The notes under the pieces are model-generated. The model saw only the letters and a list, made by a program, of their open reading frames with translations, was not told the origin of the DNA and searched no databases. From Lactobacillus iners DSM 13335 (lineage in GTDB: Bacteria; Bacillota; Bacilli; Lactobacillales; Lactobacillaceae): 64,000 nt of DNA. The translations under genes and the position numbers were made by a program. Each line of letters opens with the position of its first letter. Within the stretch, counting starts at the first letter, position 1. The stretch is from NCBI RefSeq assembly GCF_000160875.1, contig NZ_GG700805.1, positions 1 to 64,000 on the forward strand. Reading direction: 5' to 3'. Positions 44,626-57,060 of the stretch are shown here, in pieces.

Positions 44626-44864
44626 ACTAACTTTATATTTCAATTAATTAAAAAAATAAAATTCAATATTTGTTCTCAATTTTTAACTAATATGTACGTA
44701 ACTATCCAGAAAGTTTTTATGCCCATGCCAAAAAATACTACGAATTTCTATCAATATATATGACATTTATCCCAAAAAGTTTATATTGTTGGTTACTCCT
44801 TTTCCTAACATTTTATATTCAATTTTGTTACCTCTATTCCTTAATCAGTTTTAAAAATAACATC

Positions 44865-44907
44865 AAAAAGCCAATTAAGTTAAAAATTAATTGCTTAGTT
44901 GGCTTTT
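44865..44907. terminator. Terminator in the right part of the island
   Basis: AAAAAGCCAATTAAG pairs with CTTAGTTGGCTTTT (44865-44879 with 44894-44907, one G-U) around an A/T-rich loop. It may serve the CPBP gene (+) or the decayed Fic-like gene (-). Nothing else is seen in 44626-45000. Confidence 0.6.
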
Positions 44908-45006
44908 CTGTCTTCAAGTTTACGGCGTGTAATTATTACATTATCTTTACACTAAGTAGTATTAGCACTATATTATTATAAAAACTTAAAACTACTTTAT
45001 ACCTTT

Positions 45007-45420
45007 AATCCATACTTGGTTGCTCTAACATTACTAAACTTGGGTATTTTTCCTCTTCTCATAGCTTCTTAAGTGCTCGACAGATTGTAATTTCACTATA
45101 TTGTGGAATACGCTTATTTAGCTCCTTAATGATAAAACTTCTCAGATTAATTTATCAACAGGTTAATCTGTTTGATTAATGAGGCTCACCCGTTCATTAA
45201 AATCTAGATAATCTTTTAAAACCACGCCTAAAAAATAATCTAAGAATGGTAACTAGTCGTTCTTTTTATCCATCCAAGTAAAAGAACTCTCTTTCAATGC
45301 TCGATAATAATCAGATTTCTTCCGTGAGCACCCTTAGCATAATTTTTAGTAAAGCGAAGATAAAAAAATACGGTACTAGATATTCAATCGAGGGATTGAG
45401 AATCTTCTGATCAATACTTT
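45007..45420 (-). pseudogene. Fic-domain-like protein, decayed (C-terminal half recognisable)
   Basis: Fragments in shifting frames read YRALKESSFTWMDKK, then ND*LPFLDYFLGVVL, then KDYLDFNERVSLIN. A last piece, LNKRIPQYSEITICRALKKL, is a winged-helix-like segment. This order matches the end of Fic-family proteins (a 'PFIxYFLG' helix, then a C-terminal winged helix). At least three stops and several shifts are present. The Fic catalytic motif HPFxxGNGR was not found. Similar decayed sequence continues to about 45,740 without anything I can name. Confidence 0.4.
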
Positions 45421-45744
45421 CTGATCATAACTCTTATGAACGTATAAAGTATCTCTAAAATCTTCAAGTGTGAAAGTTTTCTTTACAATCGTGCACCACA
45501 ATACATAAATAGCTTCTTACAATAATACGTGCCCTTTTGAGTAGATGACTCTAAAGCAAAACGTGTCCACTGTGATAAATTGTTGAAATACTTAGTTGCT
45601 TACGGAAAAAATCGATCTAAGCGTTATAGTAGGTATCAATATAATACTGATCAAAGATATTAACATTGATATAAATAGTCCTGTCTTTTTCTTTACGCTC
45701 TAAACTATCCTTAATCATTGAAACTTTCGCAAAGTTTCGTTAGA

Positions 45745-45800
45745 CTTATGATCAAACTATGCAAAAAAAATAGACTCACATGAGTCTATTTTTTGTATAA
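45745..45800. repeat. 56-bp direct repeat, right copy
   Basis: Exact copy of 38238-38293 placed 4 bp from the dnaB stop codon. Its stem-loop (45765-45794) is now the dnaB terminator. Before the insertion one copy would have served both the lipase (+) and dnaB (-). Confidence 0.9.
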
Positions 45801-45804
45801 TACA

Positions 45805-47178
45805 CTATTTTTCAGTCGGAACATTGTTATGTGCAAAATCCAAATTAGAAAATCTATTATATGGTTTTGAAAACATTAATTTAACTGTTCCTCTACTACC
45901 CGATCGATTCTTTTCAATGATAATTTCAACTTCACCATTATCTTTTTCGCTCTTAATATCTGTACTTTTATCGTCTCGATAATAATCATCTCGATATAAA
46001 AATGCTACAATATCTGCATCTTGCTCAATAGATCCTGACTCACGAATATCAGATAATACAGGTCTTTTATCTTGCCTTTGTTCAACTGATCTTGATAATT
46101 GTGAAAGTGCTATTACAGGTACGTGTAATTCTTTAGCTAACTTTTTCAATTGCCTAGATATGAAAGAAACTTCTTGCTGCCTACTTTCACTCTTTCCACC
46201 TTCAATAAGTTGTAGATAATCAATTACTATTAACCCTAAATTTCCTTTTTCTTTGGCTAATTTTCTTGATTTTCCCCTTATCTCACTAATTTTTATACCA
46301 GGAGTATCATCTATATAAATATCAGTAGCTTCTAGCAACCCACTTGCAACAAAAAGCTTGTTCCATTCATCGCTATCCAATTGTCCTGTTCTTAAATGCT
46401 GAGAATTAATTAATCCTTGTGATGCTAACATTCTTTGAACTAACTGCTCTGCACCCATTTCCAATGAAAAAATAGCTACAGTTTTTTTGTCATACAAGCC
46501 AACATGCTGTGCAACGTTTAATGCAAAAGCAGTTTTTCCTACACCTGGTCGTGCAGCAAAGACAATCATTTCATCATCGTGAAATCCAGTAGTCATCTTA
46601 TCTAGCTCCACAAAACCAGTAGCCAGACCTGTTACCATGTTTCCATCAGCAGGTATATTATTTATATTATCGATAGTTTCACTCAAAATGTCTTTAATGG
46701 TCTTAAATCCATTCTGAGAATTATCTTGTGATACATTAAGGATCGACCGCTCTGCATCATCTAAAATATCTGTAATATCATCTGAATCTTTAATAGCATT
46801 TTGAATGATATTTTGACTAGTAAAAATCAGATTTCGCAAGATAGCTTTACGTTTAACTATATTGGCATAATAGGTTATATGAACTGCCGTAGGCGTCGAC
46901 ATAGCTAATTCTGATACATAAGCAATACCACCAATATCATCTAACTGGTTATTTTTTTTCAATTCATCTTGCAATGTTAATGCATCTATACCCTCATCGC
47001 GTTCAGAGATATTAATCATTGCTTGAAAGACTAGTTTATTGGCACGTTCATAAAAATCATCTGGTTTCAATATATCATATGCATCTACAATCGCACTATT
47101 ATCCAAAAAAATAGCACCTAAAACTGCTTTTTCTGCTTCGCTGTCGTGTGGTATCTGTTGCGATATAATATTAGCCAT
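45805..47178 (-). CDS. dnaB: Replicative DNA helicase DnaB (DnaC of Bacillus)
   Basis: 457 residues. N-terminal DnaB domain (about 8-110) with AEKAVLGAIF. C-terminal RecA-like domain with Walker A RPGVGKTAFALN (about 208-219) and Walker B LGLIVIDYLQLI. The arginine-finger region is near RSVEQRQDKRP. It forms the hexameric ring that unwinds DNA at the fork. It ends the gdpP-rplI-dnaB operon, 5 bp after rplI, typical of lactobacilli. The native neighbour on the other side was the lipase gene. Confidence 0.97.
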   Translation of the reverse strand: MANIISQQIPHDSEAEKAVLGAIFLDNSAIVDAYDILKPDDFYERANKLVFQAMINISERDEGIDALTLQDELKKNNQLDDIGGIAYVSELAMSTPTAVHITYYANIVKRKAILRNLIFTSQNIIQNAIKDSDDITDILDDAERSILNVSQDNSQNGFKTIKDILSETIDNINNIPADGNMVTGLATGFVELDKMTTGFHDDEMIVFAARPGVGKTAFALNVAQHVGLYDKKTVAIFSLEMGAEQLVQRMLASQGLINSQHLRTGQLDSDEWNKLFVASGLLEATDIYIDDTPGIKISEIRGKSRKLAKEKGNLGLIVIDYLQLIEGGKSESRQQEVSFISRQLKKLAKELHVPVIALSQLSRSVEQRQDKRPVLSDIRESGSIEQDADIVAFLYRDDYYRDDKSTDIKSEKDNGEVEIIIEKNRSGSRGTVKLMFSKPYNRFSNLDFAHNNVPTEK

Positions 47179-47183
47179 TTATT

Positions 47184-47639
47184 TTATTTTTTCTCCGTAA
47201 TATGAACCCTAATCTTTGCCTCAATACCTTTAAAAAGCTTTACGGCTACATTAGTATAGCCTAATGCTTTAATAGGCTCTGGTAGCATCAATTTTCTTTT
47301 ATCAATTACAATACCAAATTGTTCTTCTAAGCCTTCCACAATTTTTTTACTTGAAATAGATCCAAATAATCTAGAATCGTTGCCAGCTTTAGATTGAAAT
47401 TTAACAATCGTTTTGTCATCTTCCAATTTCAACTTAATTTGTTCAGCTTCAGCTTTTTCTGCTTCATAAGCATCATGTTCAGCCTTTTCTAAACGTTTCT
47501 GTATATTTAAATTTGAACTTGTAGCTTCTTTAGCAAGTCCCTTCTTAAGCAAAAAGTTTTGAGCATAACCTGTTGGAACTTCTTTAATTTGACCTTTTTT
47601 ACCTTTGCCTTTTACATCAGATATAAAAATTACTTTCAT
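47184..47639 (-). CDS. rplI: 50S ribosomal protein L9
   Basis: 151 residues. The N-terminal domain [18 protein letters not shown] and [16 protein letters not shown] match the L9 signature (about 2-45). A long connecting helix and a C-terminal domain follow. It binds 23S rRNA near the L1 stalk. It lies 15 bp after gdpP and 5 bp before dnaB, the usual Firmicutes arrangement. Confidence 0.97.
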   Translation of the reverse strand: MKVIFISDVKGKGKKGQIKEVPTGYAQNFLLKKGLAKEATSSNLNIQKRLEKAEHDAYEAEKAEAEQIKLKLEDDKTIVKFQSKAGNDSRLFGSISSKKIVEGLEEQFGIVIDKRKLMLPEPIKALGYTNVAVKLFKGIEAKIRVHITEKK

Positions 47640-47654
47640 ATATTTTTCCTCCTA

Positions 47655-49670
47655 TCAATTCTCCTGTAAATAGCTATCAATTGCTTGTAAGAGCCGCTCT
47701 TTTGCTTCTGATACAGAAATATTATCTAATTGTGTAGCAGCATTAGACAAATGACCACCACCACCTAATTTTTCCATAATTACTTGAACATTTATTTTTC
47801 CTGTAGATCTAGCAGAGATACCAATCATCGAATTAGATCTTCTGGCAATCGCAAAACTAGCTGATACACCTTCTAAAGATAACGCTGTATCCGCAGCTTG
47901 AGCAATGATAATAGCATCATAAATTTCACTATCATTTCCTGACAAAATAGCCATATTAGAATGAACCATATCAACAGTTGATACCAGATAACTCCGTTTT
48001 AAATAATTATCAATACTTTCTTTAAGCAAATACGAAACAACCTGCGAATCAGCACCTATAGAACGCAAATAACTAGCTGCATCAAAAGTCCTAGTTCCCG
48101 TTCTCAATGAAAATTCTTTAGAATCTACCGTAATTCCTGCTAACATCGCTGTTGCTTCTAAATAATTTAATACACCATCTCCGCCTTGCGGTTGATATTC
48201 AATCATTTCAGTAACAAGTTCACATGTAGAAGAAGCATATGGTTCAATGTACACTAACATCGGATTTTCTGGAAATTCTTCTCCACGTCTATGATGATCA
48301 ATCACGACTAAACGATTTTTCATCTTATCATATATGGATTGATTGTAAGTGATAGAATATTTAGAATGATCTGTTAAAACCAATAAAGAATTATCTGTAG
48401 CGATTTGAACTGCCTCATCAGGTGAGATAAATGTTTCTTGATCAACCCCTGCTTCCTGCATCTTCTTAATTAAACGTTCAACATCATAATTAAGTTCACT
48501 CAAATCTAATATAACATTAGCTTTAACACCATGTATTCTGGCAATTTTTACAATACCTATAGCTGACCCGATGGCATCCAAGTCTGGGCTCTTATGTCCT
48601 TGTACAAAAACATGATCTGCATCTTTAAATAGTTCCTGTAATGCTTGCGAAACTACTCTAGCTCTTACTCTGGTTCTCTTTTCCATTGGATTTGATTTGC
48701 CACCATAAAAGTGTGCATCTTTACCAATTTGTCTAACAACTACTTGATCTCCTCCACGACCTAATGCTAAATCTAAATTAGACTGTGCTTGTTCAGAAAT
48801 ATCATTTAAACTTTCGGATCCAAATGCAATACCAACTGATAAAGTTAATGGTGTATTACATCTGCTAGATTCTTTCCTGACTTTATCCAAAATAGAAAAT
48901 CGATCAGCTTCCATTTTATGTAAATCAATCATATGGGATAACAACAAATAATGATCTTCATCTATCCTTTTAAGATATGCATTAAATCTTTTAGCATATT
49001 CATTTAATGCATTTTGAATATATGAACTCATATCGGTTAAATTCTGATCACCCATAGCTTGACTTAATTCATCATAATTATCAATAAAAATTAATCCAAT
49101 AGATAATCGTTGATCCTGATATCGTCGTTCAATAGCTGCATACTTAGTTATATCTAATATATACACTACACCTAAATCATTTTGGACAACAATTTCACAT
49201 TTATGCTTTCCTACTCTAATAACTCTATTATTAGTATCTTTATCTCTTATAGCATCATTGATACTTTTATATAGCTGTTCATCTAGATTTTTGAGTGAGG
49301 TTCCTATCATATCATTATTTTTTAAAAATAACTGTAGATATGGATTAACCCACTGGATCTGTTGATCTTCATCATAGAGTAATATTCCTAATGGCATTTT
49401 TATCATTGCTTCCTGTTCTCCACGTTTTATACGATAAGACAAGTTAGAAGCATAATTATTAGTATTTATAGCTAAAACATAAATTCCATAAATACTAAAC
49501 GTACATGTCAAAATAAAAAGTAATAACATAGCCAACCCATATAAGGGGCTTATTAATAGGCCAACAATAAAGCCAACAAATGACAGTGAAAGAACAATAA
49601 TTAATGATGCAGTTAAACGTGAATCTTTGACAAATGCTGGTAATTCAAGTTTGCGTAGAAAATCTTTCAT
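47655..49670 (-). CDS. gdpP: Cyclic-di-AMP phosphodiesterase GdpP
   Basis: 671 residues. Two N-terminal helices (about 17-60), a PAS-like domain (about 85-150), a degenerate GGDEF domain (about 175-310, lacking the GGDEF motif) and a DHH/DHHA1 phosphodiesterase module. The catalytic motifs are HKSPDLDAIG, LVLTDHSKY, VVIDHHRRG and the DHHA1 GGGGHLSNAA. It breaks c-di-AMP to pApA. It heads the gdpP-rplI-dnaB operon and links with the CbpB-like protein and possibly the ClC-TrkA-C channel in this window. Confidence 0.96.
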   Translation of the reverse strand: MKDFLRKLELPAFVKDSRLTASLIIVLSLSFVGFIVGLLISPLYGLAMLLLFILTCTFSIYGIYVLAINTNNYASNLSYRIKRGEQEAMIKMPLGILLYDEDQQIQWVNPYLQLFLKNNDMIGTSLKNLDEQLYKSINDAIRDKDTNNRVIRVGKHKCEIVVQNDLGVVYILDITKYAAIERRYQDQRLSIGLIFIDNYDELSQAMGDQNLTDMSSYIQNALNEYAKRFNAYLKRIDEDHYLLLSHMIDLHKMEADRFSILDKVRKESSRCNTPLTLSVGIAFGSESLNDISEQAQSNLDLALGRGGDQVVVRQIGKDAHFYGGKSNPMEKRTRVRARVVSQALQELFKDADHVFVQGHKSPDLDAIGSAIGIVKIARIHGVKANVILDLSELNYDVERLIKKMQEAGVDQETFISPDEAVQIATDNSLLVLTDHSKYSITYNQSIYDKMKNRLVVIDHHRRGEEFPENPMLVYIEPYASSTCELVTEMIEYQPQGGDGVLNYLEATAMLAGITVDSKEFSLRTGTRTFDAASYLRSIGADSQVVSYLLKESIDNYLKRSYLVSTVDMVHSNMAILSGNDSEIYDAIIIAQAADTALSLEGVSASFAIARRSNSMIGISARSTGKINVQVIMEKLGGGGHLSNAATQLDNISVSEAKERLLQAIDSYLQEN

Positions 49671-49775
49671 AAAGATTCCTTCCTAGTGAGTTTTACAAAT
49701 TATGCACTCCGCAATAATATATATTATACCTTATTAATTCCAGTATCATATTAAATTTAAATATCAGTTTATAAC

Positions 49776-49812
49776 AAAAAAGCTGATATCAGTCAATTAA
49801 CTGGTATCAGCT
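49776..49812 (-). terminator. Terminator of the rpsF-ssb-rpsR operon
   Basis: AGCTGATATCAG (49781-49792) pairs with CTGGTATCAGCT (49801-49812, one G-U), followed by six T on the minus strand. It separates rpsR from gdpP. Confidence 0.88.
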
Positions 49813-49837
49813 CAATTTTATTCAAAATTTATTTAGC

Positions 49838-50074
49838 CTAGTCTTCTGAAACAAATGGCAACAAGCCCATAACACGAGCTCTCTTAATAGCAACAGTCAA
49901 CATACGTTGATTCTTTGCACTTGTACCAGTGACACGACGCGGCAAAATTTTACCTCTTTCTGAGATAAAACGTTTCAACAAATCAACATCTTTGTAGTCG
50001 ATGTAATCAATATGGTTAGCCGAAATAAAGTCAACTTTACGACGGCGATGTGTAGTTCTTCTTTGTTGAACCAT
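49838..50074 (-). CDS. rpsR: 30S ribosomal protein S18
   Basis: 78 residues. It contains [19 protein letters not shown] and the basic segment [21 protein letters not shown], both typical of S18. The N-terminal extension [11 protein letters not shown] is basic, as in many Firmicutes. It binds S6 on the platform of the small subunit and is the third gene of rpsF-ssb-rpsR. Confidence 0.97.
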   Translation of the reverse strand: MVQQRRTTHRRRKVDFISANHIDYIDYKDVDLLKRFISERGKILPRRVTGTSAKNQRMLTVAIKRARVMGLLPFVSED

Positions 50075-50102
50075 GTCTACAAGTCCTTTCTAAAATTTAT
50101 TA

Positions 50103-50558
50103 TTAAAACGGTAAATCATCTTCTGAAATTTCTATAGTCTTACCTGTATCTGCGAAAGGATCCTGCTTAGGTTCCTCAGTAGGTACATTATTTGTAGTGC
50201 TGAAATTATTGCTTGCTACTGGTTTATTTTCGCGACTACGACGTGATTCTAAAAATGAAAAACTATCAACAACTACTTCCGTAACGTATACACGTTGCCC
50301 TTCTTTGTTATCATAGCTTCTTGTCTGAATACGACCCTGAACACCAATAAGCGAACCTTTTGAAGTAAAGTTTGCTAAATTCTCAGCAGCTTTACGCCAA
50401 ACTACGCAATTTATAAAATCAGCTTCTCGCTCACCTTGACTATTAGAAAATTGACGATCAACTGCCAAAGTAAAGGTAGCAACTGAAATTCCACTTTCAG
50501 TAGTACGCAAATCAGGATCACGTGTTAAACGACCAACGAGTACAACATTATTAATCAT
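50103..50558 (-). CDS. ssb: Single-stranded DNA-binding protein
   Basis: 151 residues. An OB fold (about 1-105) begins [17 protein letters not shown], then a Gln/Asn/Pro-rich linker, then the acidic tail ISEDDLPF that recruits partner proteins. It coats single-stranded DNA at the fork. It lies between rpsF and rpsR as in nearly all Firmicutes. Confidence 0.97.
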   Translation of the reverse strand: MINNVVLVGRLTRDPDLRTTESGISVATFTLAVDRQFSNSQGEREADFINCVVWRKAAENLANFTSKGSLIGVQGRIQTRSYDNKEGQRVYVTEVVVDSFSFLESRRSRENKPVASNNFSTTNNVPTEEPKQDPFADTGKTIEISEDDLPF

Positions 50559-50593
50559 ACTTATATGTCTCCTTTCCTAATTCACGAAAAATA

Positions 50594-50890
50594 TTACTTA
50601 TCTAACTTAACAGTCATTGAACGTAAAATTTGACCATCAATACGGGATAAACGACCAAATTCATCAACAGCTGCTGCATTTTCAGCAACAAAAGTTAAAA
50701 TGTGGTAAGTACCTTCACGATATTTTTCAATTTCATATGCAAAGTGTCTCTTACCCCAATCTTTTGACTCAAGTTCTTGAGCACCATTGTCTGTCACAAC
50801 TTTATCAAAGCGTTCGATCAAGGCCTTCTTAGAATCTTCATCAATATCCGGCTTAATAATATATGTAATTTCATACTTAGTTTTTGCCAT
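50594..50890 (-). CDS. rpsF: 30S ribosomal protein S6
   Basis: 98 residues. It begins [12 protein letters not shown] and has the [21 protein letters not shown] block typical of S6. It binds S18 and 16S rRNA. It is the first gene of the rpsF-ssb-rpsR operon, preceded by a strong AGGAGGTG site and a folded leader. Confidence 0.97.
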   Translation of the reverse strand: MAKTKYEITYIIKPDIDEDSKKALIERFDKVVTDNGAQELESKDWGKRHFAYEIEKYREGTYHILTFVAENAAAVDEFGRLSRIDGQILRSMTVKLDK

Positions 50891-50899
50891 TACAGTACA

Positions 50900-50966
50900 C
50901 CTCCTCTTGGACTAAATGGTTCTTGAGATAATCAAGAACAAGGAGTAATTATTGACATTACTCACA
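50900..50966 (-). promoter_or_regulatory. Folded leader of the rpsF operon, possible S6:S18 autoregulatory site
   Basis: On the minus strand AGTAAT/ATTACT and GTTCTTG/CAAGAAC hairpins precede the AGGAGG site. S6:S18 autoregulation of this operon is known in several bacteria. The diagnostic CCG bulge is not obvious, so this is tentative. Confidence 0.35.
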
Positions 50967-50990
50967 ATCTCTGATTTTATCACAAGAATT

Positions 50991-51066
50991 AAAAAATTAC
51001 CATAATTTTTTTACGTGATCCTGGGCTTTGCCCAAAAAATAATTACGCAAAATATGGTAATTTTTA
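50991..51066 (-). terminator. Long terminator downstream of gyrA
   Basis: AAAAATTACCATA (50992-51004) pairs with TATGGTAATTTTT (51053-51065). An inner GGGC-TTT-GCCC hairpin (51023-51033) tops the structure, and T residues follow on the minus strand. Confidence 0.65.
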
Positions 51067-51069
51067 TTT

Positions 51070-53517
51070 TTAAATCTCAGAATTATCTTCTGATTTAACT
51101 CTAGTTAAACTTGCAACCTTAGTTCCTTGGTCTAATTTAATTAAGCGAACACCGATGGTTGCTCGACCAGTTTGCGATACACCATCAACTTCTAATCTAA
51201 TGATAACGCCAGCATCCGTGATTAGCATAAGATCTTCACTACCATCAACTACCGTGACACCAACTAATGGTCCATTTTTTTCAGTAACATTAGTAGTCTT
51301 AACTCCCATGCATCCTCTACTTTTAATTGGATACTCACTTGCTAGGGTTCGTTTTCCATAACCTTTTTCAGATATAACTAAAACTTCAGAATTATCATCA
51401 ACGATTGAAGATCCTACAACATAGTCATTAGCACGCAATTTTATACCACGAACACCAGATGCAACTCTACCCATCGTTCTGACTTCATTTTCATTGAAAA
51501 TTACAGCATATCCTAAGCGAGTACCAATTAAAATATTTTGTGATCCATCTGTAAGCAAAACGTTACTTAATTCATCATTTTCTCGTAAATTTAACGCAAT
51601 TAGACCACTACGCCTAATATTAGTAAATTCGCTAATACTAATTCGTTTAACAATACCATATTTAGTCACAAACATTAAATACTTATTTGTATCATTAGTG
51701 GCTATTTTTACAACAGCTTGGACATTCTCGCCTTTTTCCAATTGAACTAAATTAATGATAGGTAAACCTTTAGCTGCTCTGCCATATTCTGGTATTTCAT
51801 ATGATTTCTTGGAATATACCTTTCCCTTATTCGTAAAGAATAACAGGTAATCATGAGTATTGACATAAATTAAATGATTAATAAAGTCATCATTTTGTAC
51901 ACCCATACCTCTAATTCCACGTCCACCTCTATTTTGAACTTTAAATTCATCTGCAGGCATACGTTTAATATAACCATTATGAGTTAATGTTAAAAGAACA
52001 TTTTGCTTTTCAATTAAATCTTCATCATCAATTGAAATAATTTCACTATCTGAGATTTCAGTTCTTCTCTCATCGCCAAATCTCTTTTGAATATCCAACA
52101 ATTCATTAAAGATAATTTGATCAACACGCTCGGGCTTAGCTAAGATATCTTTATAATCGTCAATTTTTTCTAACAAATCACGATATTCTTCTTCTAATTT
52201 ATCTCTTTCCAAACCAGTTAGTCGAACTAATCGCATATCTAAAATAGCTTGTGCCTGGCGATCATCCAATCCGAACCTCGTAATTAATTGCTCTTTAGCA
52301 ATATCACTATTTTTAGAACCACGTATTATTTTTATAATTTCATCTATGTGATCTAATGCTATTCTCAGACCTTCAATAATGTGAGCTCTTGCTTCGGCTT
52401 TTTTCAAATCATATTTAGTTCTGCGGGTAATAATATTTTCTTGGTGAGCTAAATAATATTGCAAAATTTGCTTCAAATTCAAAACATGAGGTGAACCATC
52501 CACAATAGCGACCATATTAACACCAAAATTAGATTGTAATTGTGTTTGTTTAAATAAATTATTTAAAACGACACTCGCACTTGCATCACGCCTAATATCA
52601 ATGGTTATCCGCAATCCTTTTTGATCGGATTCATCTTGTATACCTGTTATCCCATCTACAACTTTATCTCTGGCTAAATCGGCTATTTTTTTTACTAATT
52701 CTGCTTTGTTAACCATATAAGGGATTTCACTAATGATAATGCGTTCTCTTCCACTTTTTTCGGTATCTATGTTAGTCTTTGCTCTAACTACGATATTACC
52801 TTTACCAGTTTTATATGCTCTTAAAATACCGCTACGTCCCATGATAATTCCACCTGTTGGAAAATCAGGTCCAGTAATAGCAGTCATCAATTCTCTAACA
52901 GAAACATCAGGATTTTCCATCAACATATGCAATCCAGAAATAATCTCAGAAAGATTGTGTGGCGGTATATTGGTAGTCATACCAACTGCTATACCGCTTA
53001 CACCATTAACTAATAATGCTGGTACTCTAGCAGGTAAAACTACTGGTTCATTTTCATTATCATCATAGTTCCTTTGCCAATCAATAGTATCCTTATTGAT
53101 GTCACGCAACATTTCCATTGCGATCTTACTCATACGTGCTTCCGTATAACGCATTGCAGCTGGACGATCTCCATCGATAGATCCAAAGTTTCCATGTCCA
53201 TCTACTAACATATAACGGTAACTAAAATCTTGTGCCATATGAGCCATGGCTTCATATATTGATGAATCACCATGTGGGTGAAATTTACCCATAACTTCTC
53301 CGACAATTCTTGCAGATTTTTTATACGGCTTATCAGGAAAAACTCCTAGCTCATTCATTCCATAAAGAATACGTCGCTGAACAGGCTTTAGTCCGTCTCT
53401 AACATCTGGTAATGCACGTGAAACAATAACTGACATTGCATAATCCAAAAAAGAACTACGCATTGTCTTTGTTAGATCAACATTTCTTATTCTGTGATCT
53501 TGATTTTGGTTATCCAT
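51070..53517 (-). CDS. gyrA: DNA gyrase subunit A
   Basis: 815 residues. Winged-helix and tower domains start [19 protein letters not shown]. The catalytic Tyr lies in [10 protein letters not shown] (about residue 123). The quinolone-resistance region [12 protein letters not shown] carries Ser and Glu, that is, the sensitive-type residues. Six-bladed C-terminal DNA-wrapping domain with the GyrA box QNRGGRG. With GyrB it introduces negative supercoils. It lies 9 bp after gyrB. Confidence 0.98.
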   Translation of the reverse strand: MDNQNQDHRIRNVDLTKTMRSSFLDYAMSVIVSRALPDVRDGLKPVQRRILYGMNELGVFPDKPYKKSARIVGEVMGKFHPHGDSSIYEAMAHMAQDFSYRYMLVDGHGNFGSIDGDRPAAMRYTEARMSKIAMEMLRDINKDTIDWQRNYDDNENEPVVLPARVPALLVNGVSGIAVGMTTNIPPHNLSEIISGLHMLMENPDVSVRELMTAITGPDFPTGGIIMGRSGILRAYKTGKGNIVVRAKTNIDTEKSGRERIIISEIPYMVNKAELVKKIADLARDKVVDGITGIQDESDQKGLRITIDIRRDASASVVLNNLFKQTQLQSNFGVNMVAIVDGSPHVLNLKQILQYYLAHQENIITRRTKYDLKKAEARAHIIEGLRIALDHIDEIIKIIRGSKNSDIAKEQLITRFGLDDRQAQAILDMRLVRLTGLERDKLEEEYRDLLEKIDDYKDILAKPERVDQIIFNELLDIQKRFGDERRTEISDSEIISIDDEDLIEKQNVLLTLTHNGYIKRMPADEFKVQNRGGRGIRGMGVQNDDFINHLIYVNTHDYLLFFTNKGKVYSKKSYEIPEYGRAAKGLPIINLVQLEKGENVQAVVKIATNDTNKYLMFVTKYGIVKRISISEFTNIRRSGLIALNLRENDELSNVLLTDGSQNILIGTRLGYAVIFNENEVRTMGRVASGVRGIKLRANDYVVGSSIVDDNSEVLVISEKGYGKRTLASEYPIKSRGCMGVKTTNVTEKNGPLVGVTVVDGSEDLMLITDAGVIIRLEVDGVSQTGRATIGVRLIKLDQGTKVASLTRVKSEDNSEI

Positions 53518-53526
53518 TTAAGCCTC

Positions 53527-55488
<1,962 letters not shown>

Positions 55489-56610
55489 TTACTTCTCCTC
55501 ACTTACTGTTCCTGAAACTATTCTAAATATTCTTGGAATTTTAATCATTTCCTGGGAAATACTATTTATATCAGTTGTAGTAATAAAAGTCTGAGTCTTG
55601 CCATTAATATAATTAAGTAAATTTTTCTGCCTTATATTATCTAGCTCACTCATTACATCATCCAACAATAAAATTGGATATTCATTCAATATCTGATGCA
55701 TTAAGTCAATTTCCGCTAATTTTATGCTAAGCACAATCGAGCGTTGTTGCCCTTGCGAGGCATATTCCTGAGCACTTTTTTTATTGATAAATACTTGCAA
55801 ATCATCTCGATGTGGTCCTACCAATGTAGTACCTAACCTCATTTCATTGACTTTTACATGCTCAAAACTTAACAATATTTTTTTATATATTTTTTCTACT
55901 GAGTCCTTTTCGTCAAACTCAGGAAATGATGCCTTATATTCTATATCTAAAATTTCCTTCTGATCACTTATAAAAGCATATGCTTTCTTAGCATTTTCTT
56001 TCAGCAAATCTAAATATAGCACTCGTTTATGCACTACTTCTGCTGCTAATCCAGCTAATTGATCAGTTAGCACATTTAAAAATATTGGATCACTTGCTTT
56101 TTTACTGGATATTTGTTTCAAATAGGTATTTCGCTGTTGCAAAACCTGTCTATATCTCGTTAAAAAGTAAAGATATTCAGCATTTATTTGACCAAATTCT
56201 AAATCCATAAAACGTCTTCTAAATGCTGGCGATCCCTTTATTAATGATAAATCTTCAGGGGAAAAAAGAATCGCATTCATAGTTCCCAAATAATTAGATA
56301 ACTTTTTCTGCTCTAACCGATTTATCCATGCTTTCTTTCCCTTATTGGATACTAATAACTTAAGATCAAACCTAATATTTCTTTTACACAAAGTACCATG
56401 GATACCCGCAATTTTCATATTAAATTTTATTAATTCTTTATCTACACTAGTTCTATGTGACTTGGTAAGTGCTAAAAAATAAATTGCTTCTAGCAAGTTG
56501 GTCTTACCTTGTGCATTTTTTCCAATAAAGATATTTATATGGGAATCAAAATTTACTTTAACTCTATCAAAATTTCGAAAATCCTTTAAAGTTAAATCTT
56601 CAAGATACAT
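55489..56610 (-). CDS. recF: DNA replication and repair protein RecF
   Basis: 373 residues from ATG 56610; a TTG just before it is the alternative. SMC-like ABC ATPase: Walker A GKNAQGKTNLLEA (about 33-45), signature region YASQGQQRSIVLSIKLAE, Walker B ILLLDDVMSELD. It helps load RecA at gaps and restart forks. It lies 3 bp after the S4-domain gene and directly before gyrB. Confidence 0.96.
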   Translation of the reverse strand: MYLEDLTLKDFRNFDRVKVNFDSHINIFIGKNAQGKTNLLEAIYFLALTKSHRTSVDKELIKFNMKIAGIHGTLCKRNIRFDLKLLVSNKGKKAWINRLEQKKLSNYLGTMNAILFSPEDLSLIKGSPAFRRRFMDLEFGQINAEYLYFLTRYRQVLQQRNTYLKQISSKKASDPIFLNVLTDQLAGLAAEVVHKRVLYLDLLKENAKKAYAFISDQKEILDIEYKASFPEFDEKDSVEKIYKKILLSFEHVKVNEMRLGTTLVGPHRDDLQVFINKKSAQEYASQGQQRSIVLSIKLAEIDLMHQILNEYPILLLDDVMSELDNIRQKNLLNYINGKTQTFITTTDINSISQEMIKIPRIFRIVSGTVSEEK

Positions 56611-56613
56611 CAA

Positions 56614-56859
56614 TTACCCCATAATAAAATTATATAAATTTTTATTAATTACTATTTGATCACCTGGATGGATTTTTTTACCACGACGATTCTCAAGAAC
56701 TCCATTAAGCATAACTGGATTTTCATTCAAATACCATTTAGCTTGACCACCAGAAGATATTATTGACTCTTCTTTTAAAAATTGTGCTAGAGTTATAAAT
56801 TCTCCATTAATTACAAAGTCTTTGATAAAACCACCCCATTTACATAATACTCTACTCAA
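56614..56859 (-). CDS. yaaA: S4-domain RNA-binding protein YaaA (RlbA-like)
   Basis: Up to 81 residues. The S4 fold occupies the core: ITLAQFLKEE, SSGGQAKWYL, VMLNGVLENRRGKKIHPGD. It is always found between dnaN and recF in Firmicutes and probably binds ribosomal RNA. The start is unclear. TTG 56859 has no ribosome binding site, while a GGGGTGG site (56831-56837) lies 4 bp before an ATC codon at residue 12, where homologues begin. A rare ATC start is therefore possible. Confidence 0.88.
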   Translation of the reverse strand: MSRVLCKWGGFIKDFVINGEFITLAQFLKEESIISSGGQAKWYLNENPVMLNGVLENRRGKKIHPGDQIVINKNLYNFIMG

Positions 56860-56989
56860 TTATATATTTTTTATGCATAAAATACAATTTTATACCACTA
56901 TTTAGCCATGTTTTATACAATTTAATATATTATGACTAATCAATCATAATTTTCGCTTATTGGCTATGATATAGTCAATTAGAGACAAA

Positions 56990-57056
56990 TAAAAAGCAAG
57001 CTACATGAATAGCAACCTGAATTTTTGGTTAATATTATATGCAACTTACTTTTTTA
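56990..57056 (-). terminator. Terminator-like structure downstream of dnaN
   Basis: AAAAAGCAAG (56991-57000) pairs with CTTACTTTTT (57046-57055, one mismatch), with AACC/GGTT pairing inside, and T residues on the minus strand. It separates dnaA-dnaN from yaaA-recF-gyrB-gyrA. Confidence 0.5.
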
Positions 57057-57060
57057 TTTA

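Noticed and set aside
44760..44981. 73-residue frame on the plus strand
   Set aside because: It runs across the terminator at 44865-44907 and has no ribosome binding site or recognisable motif.
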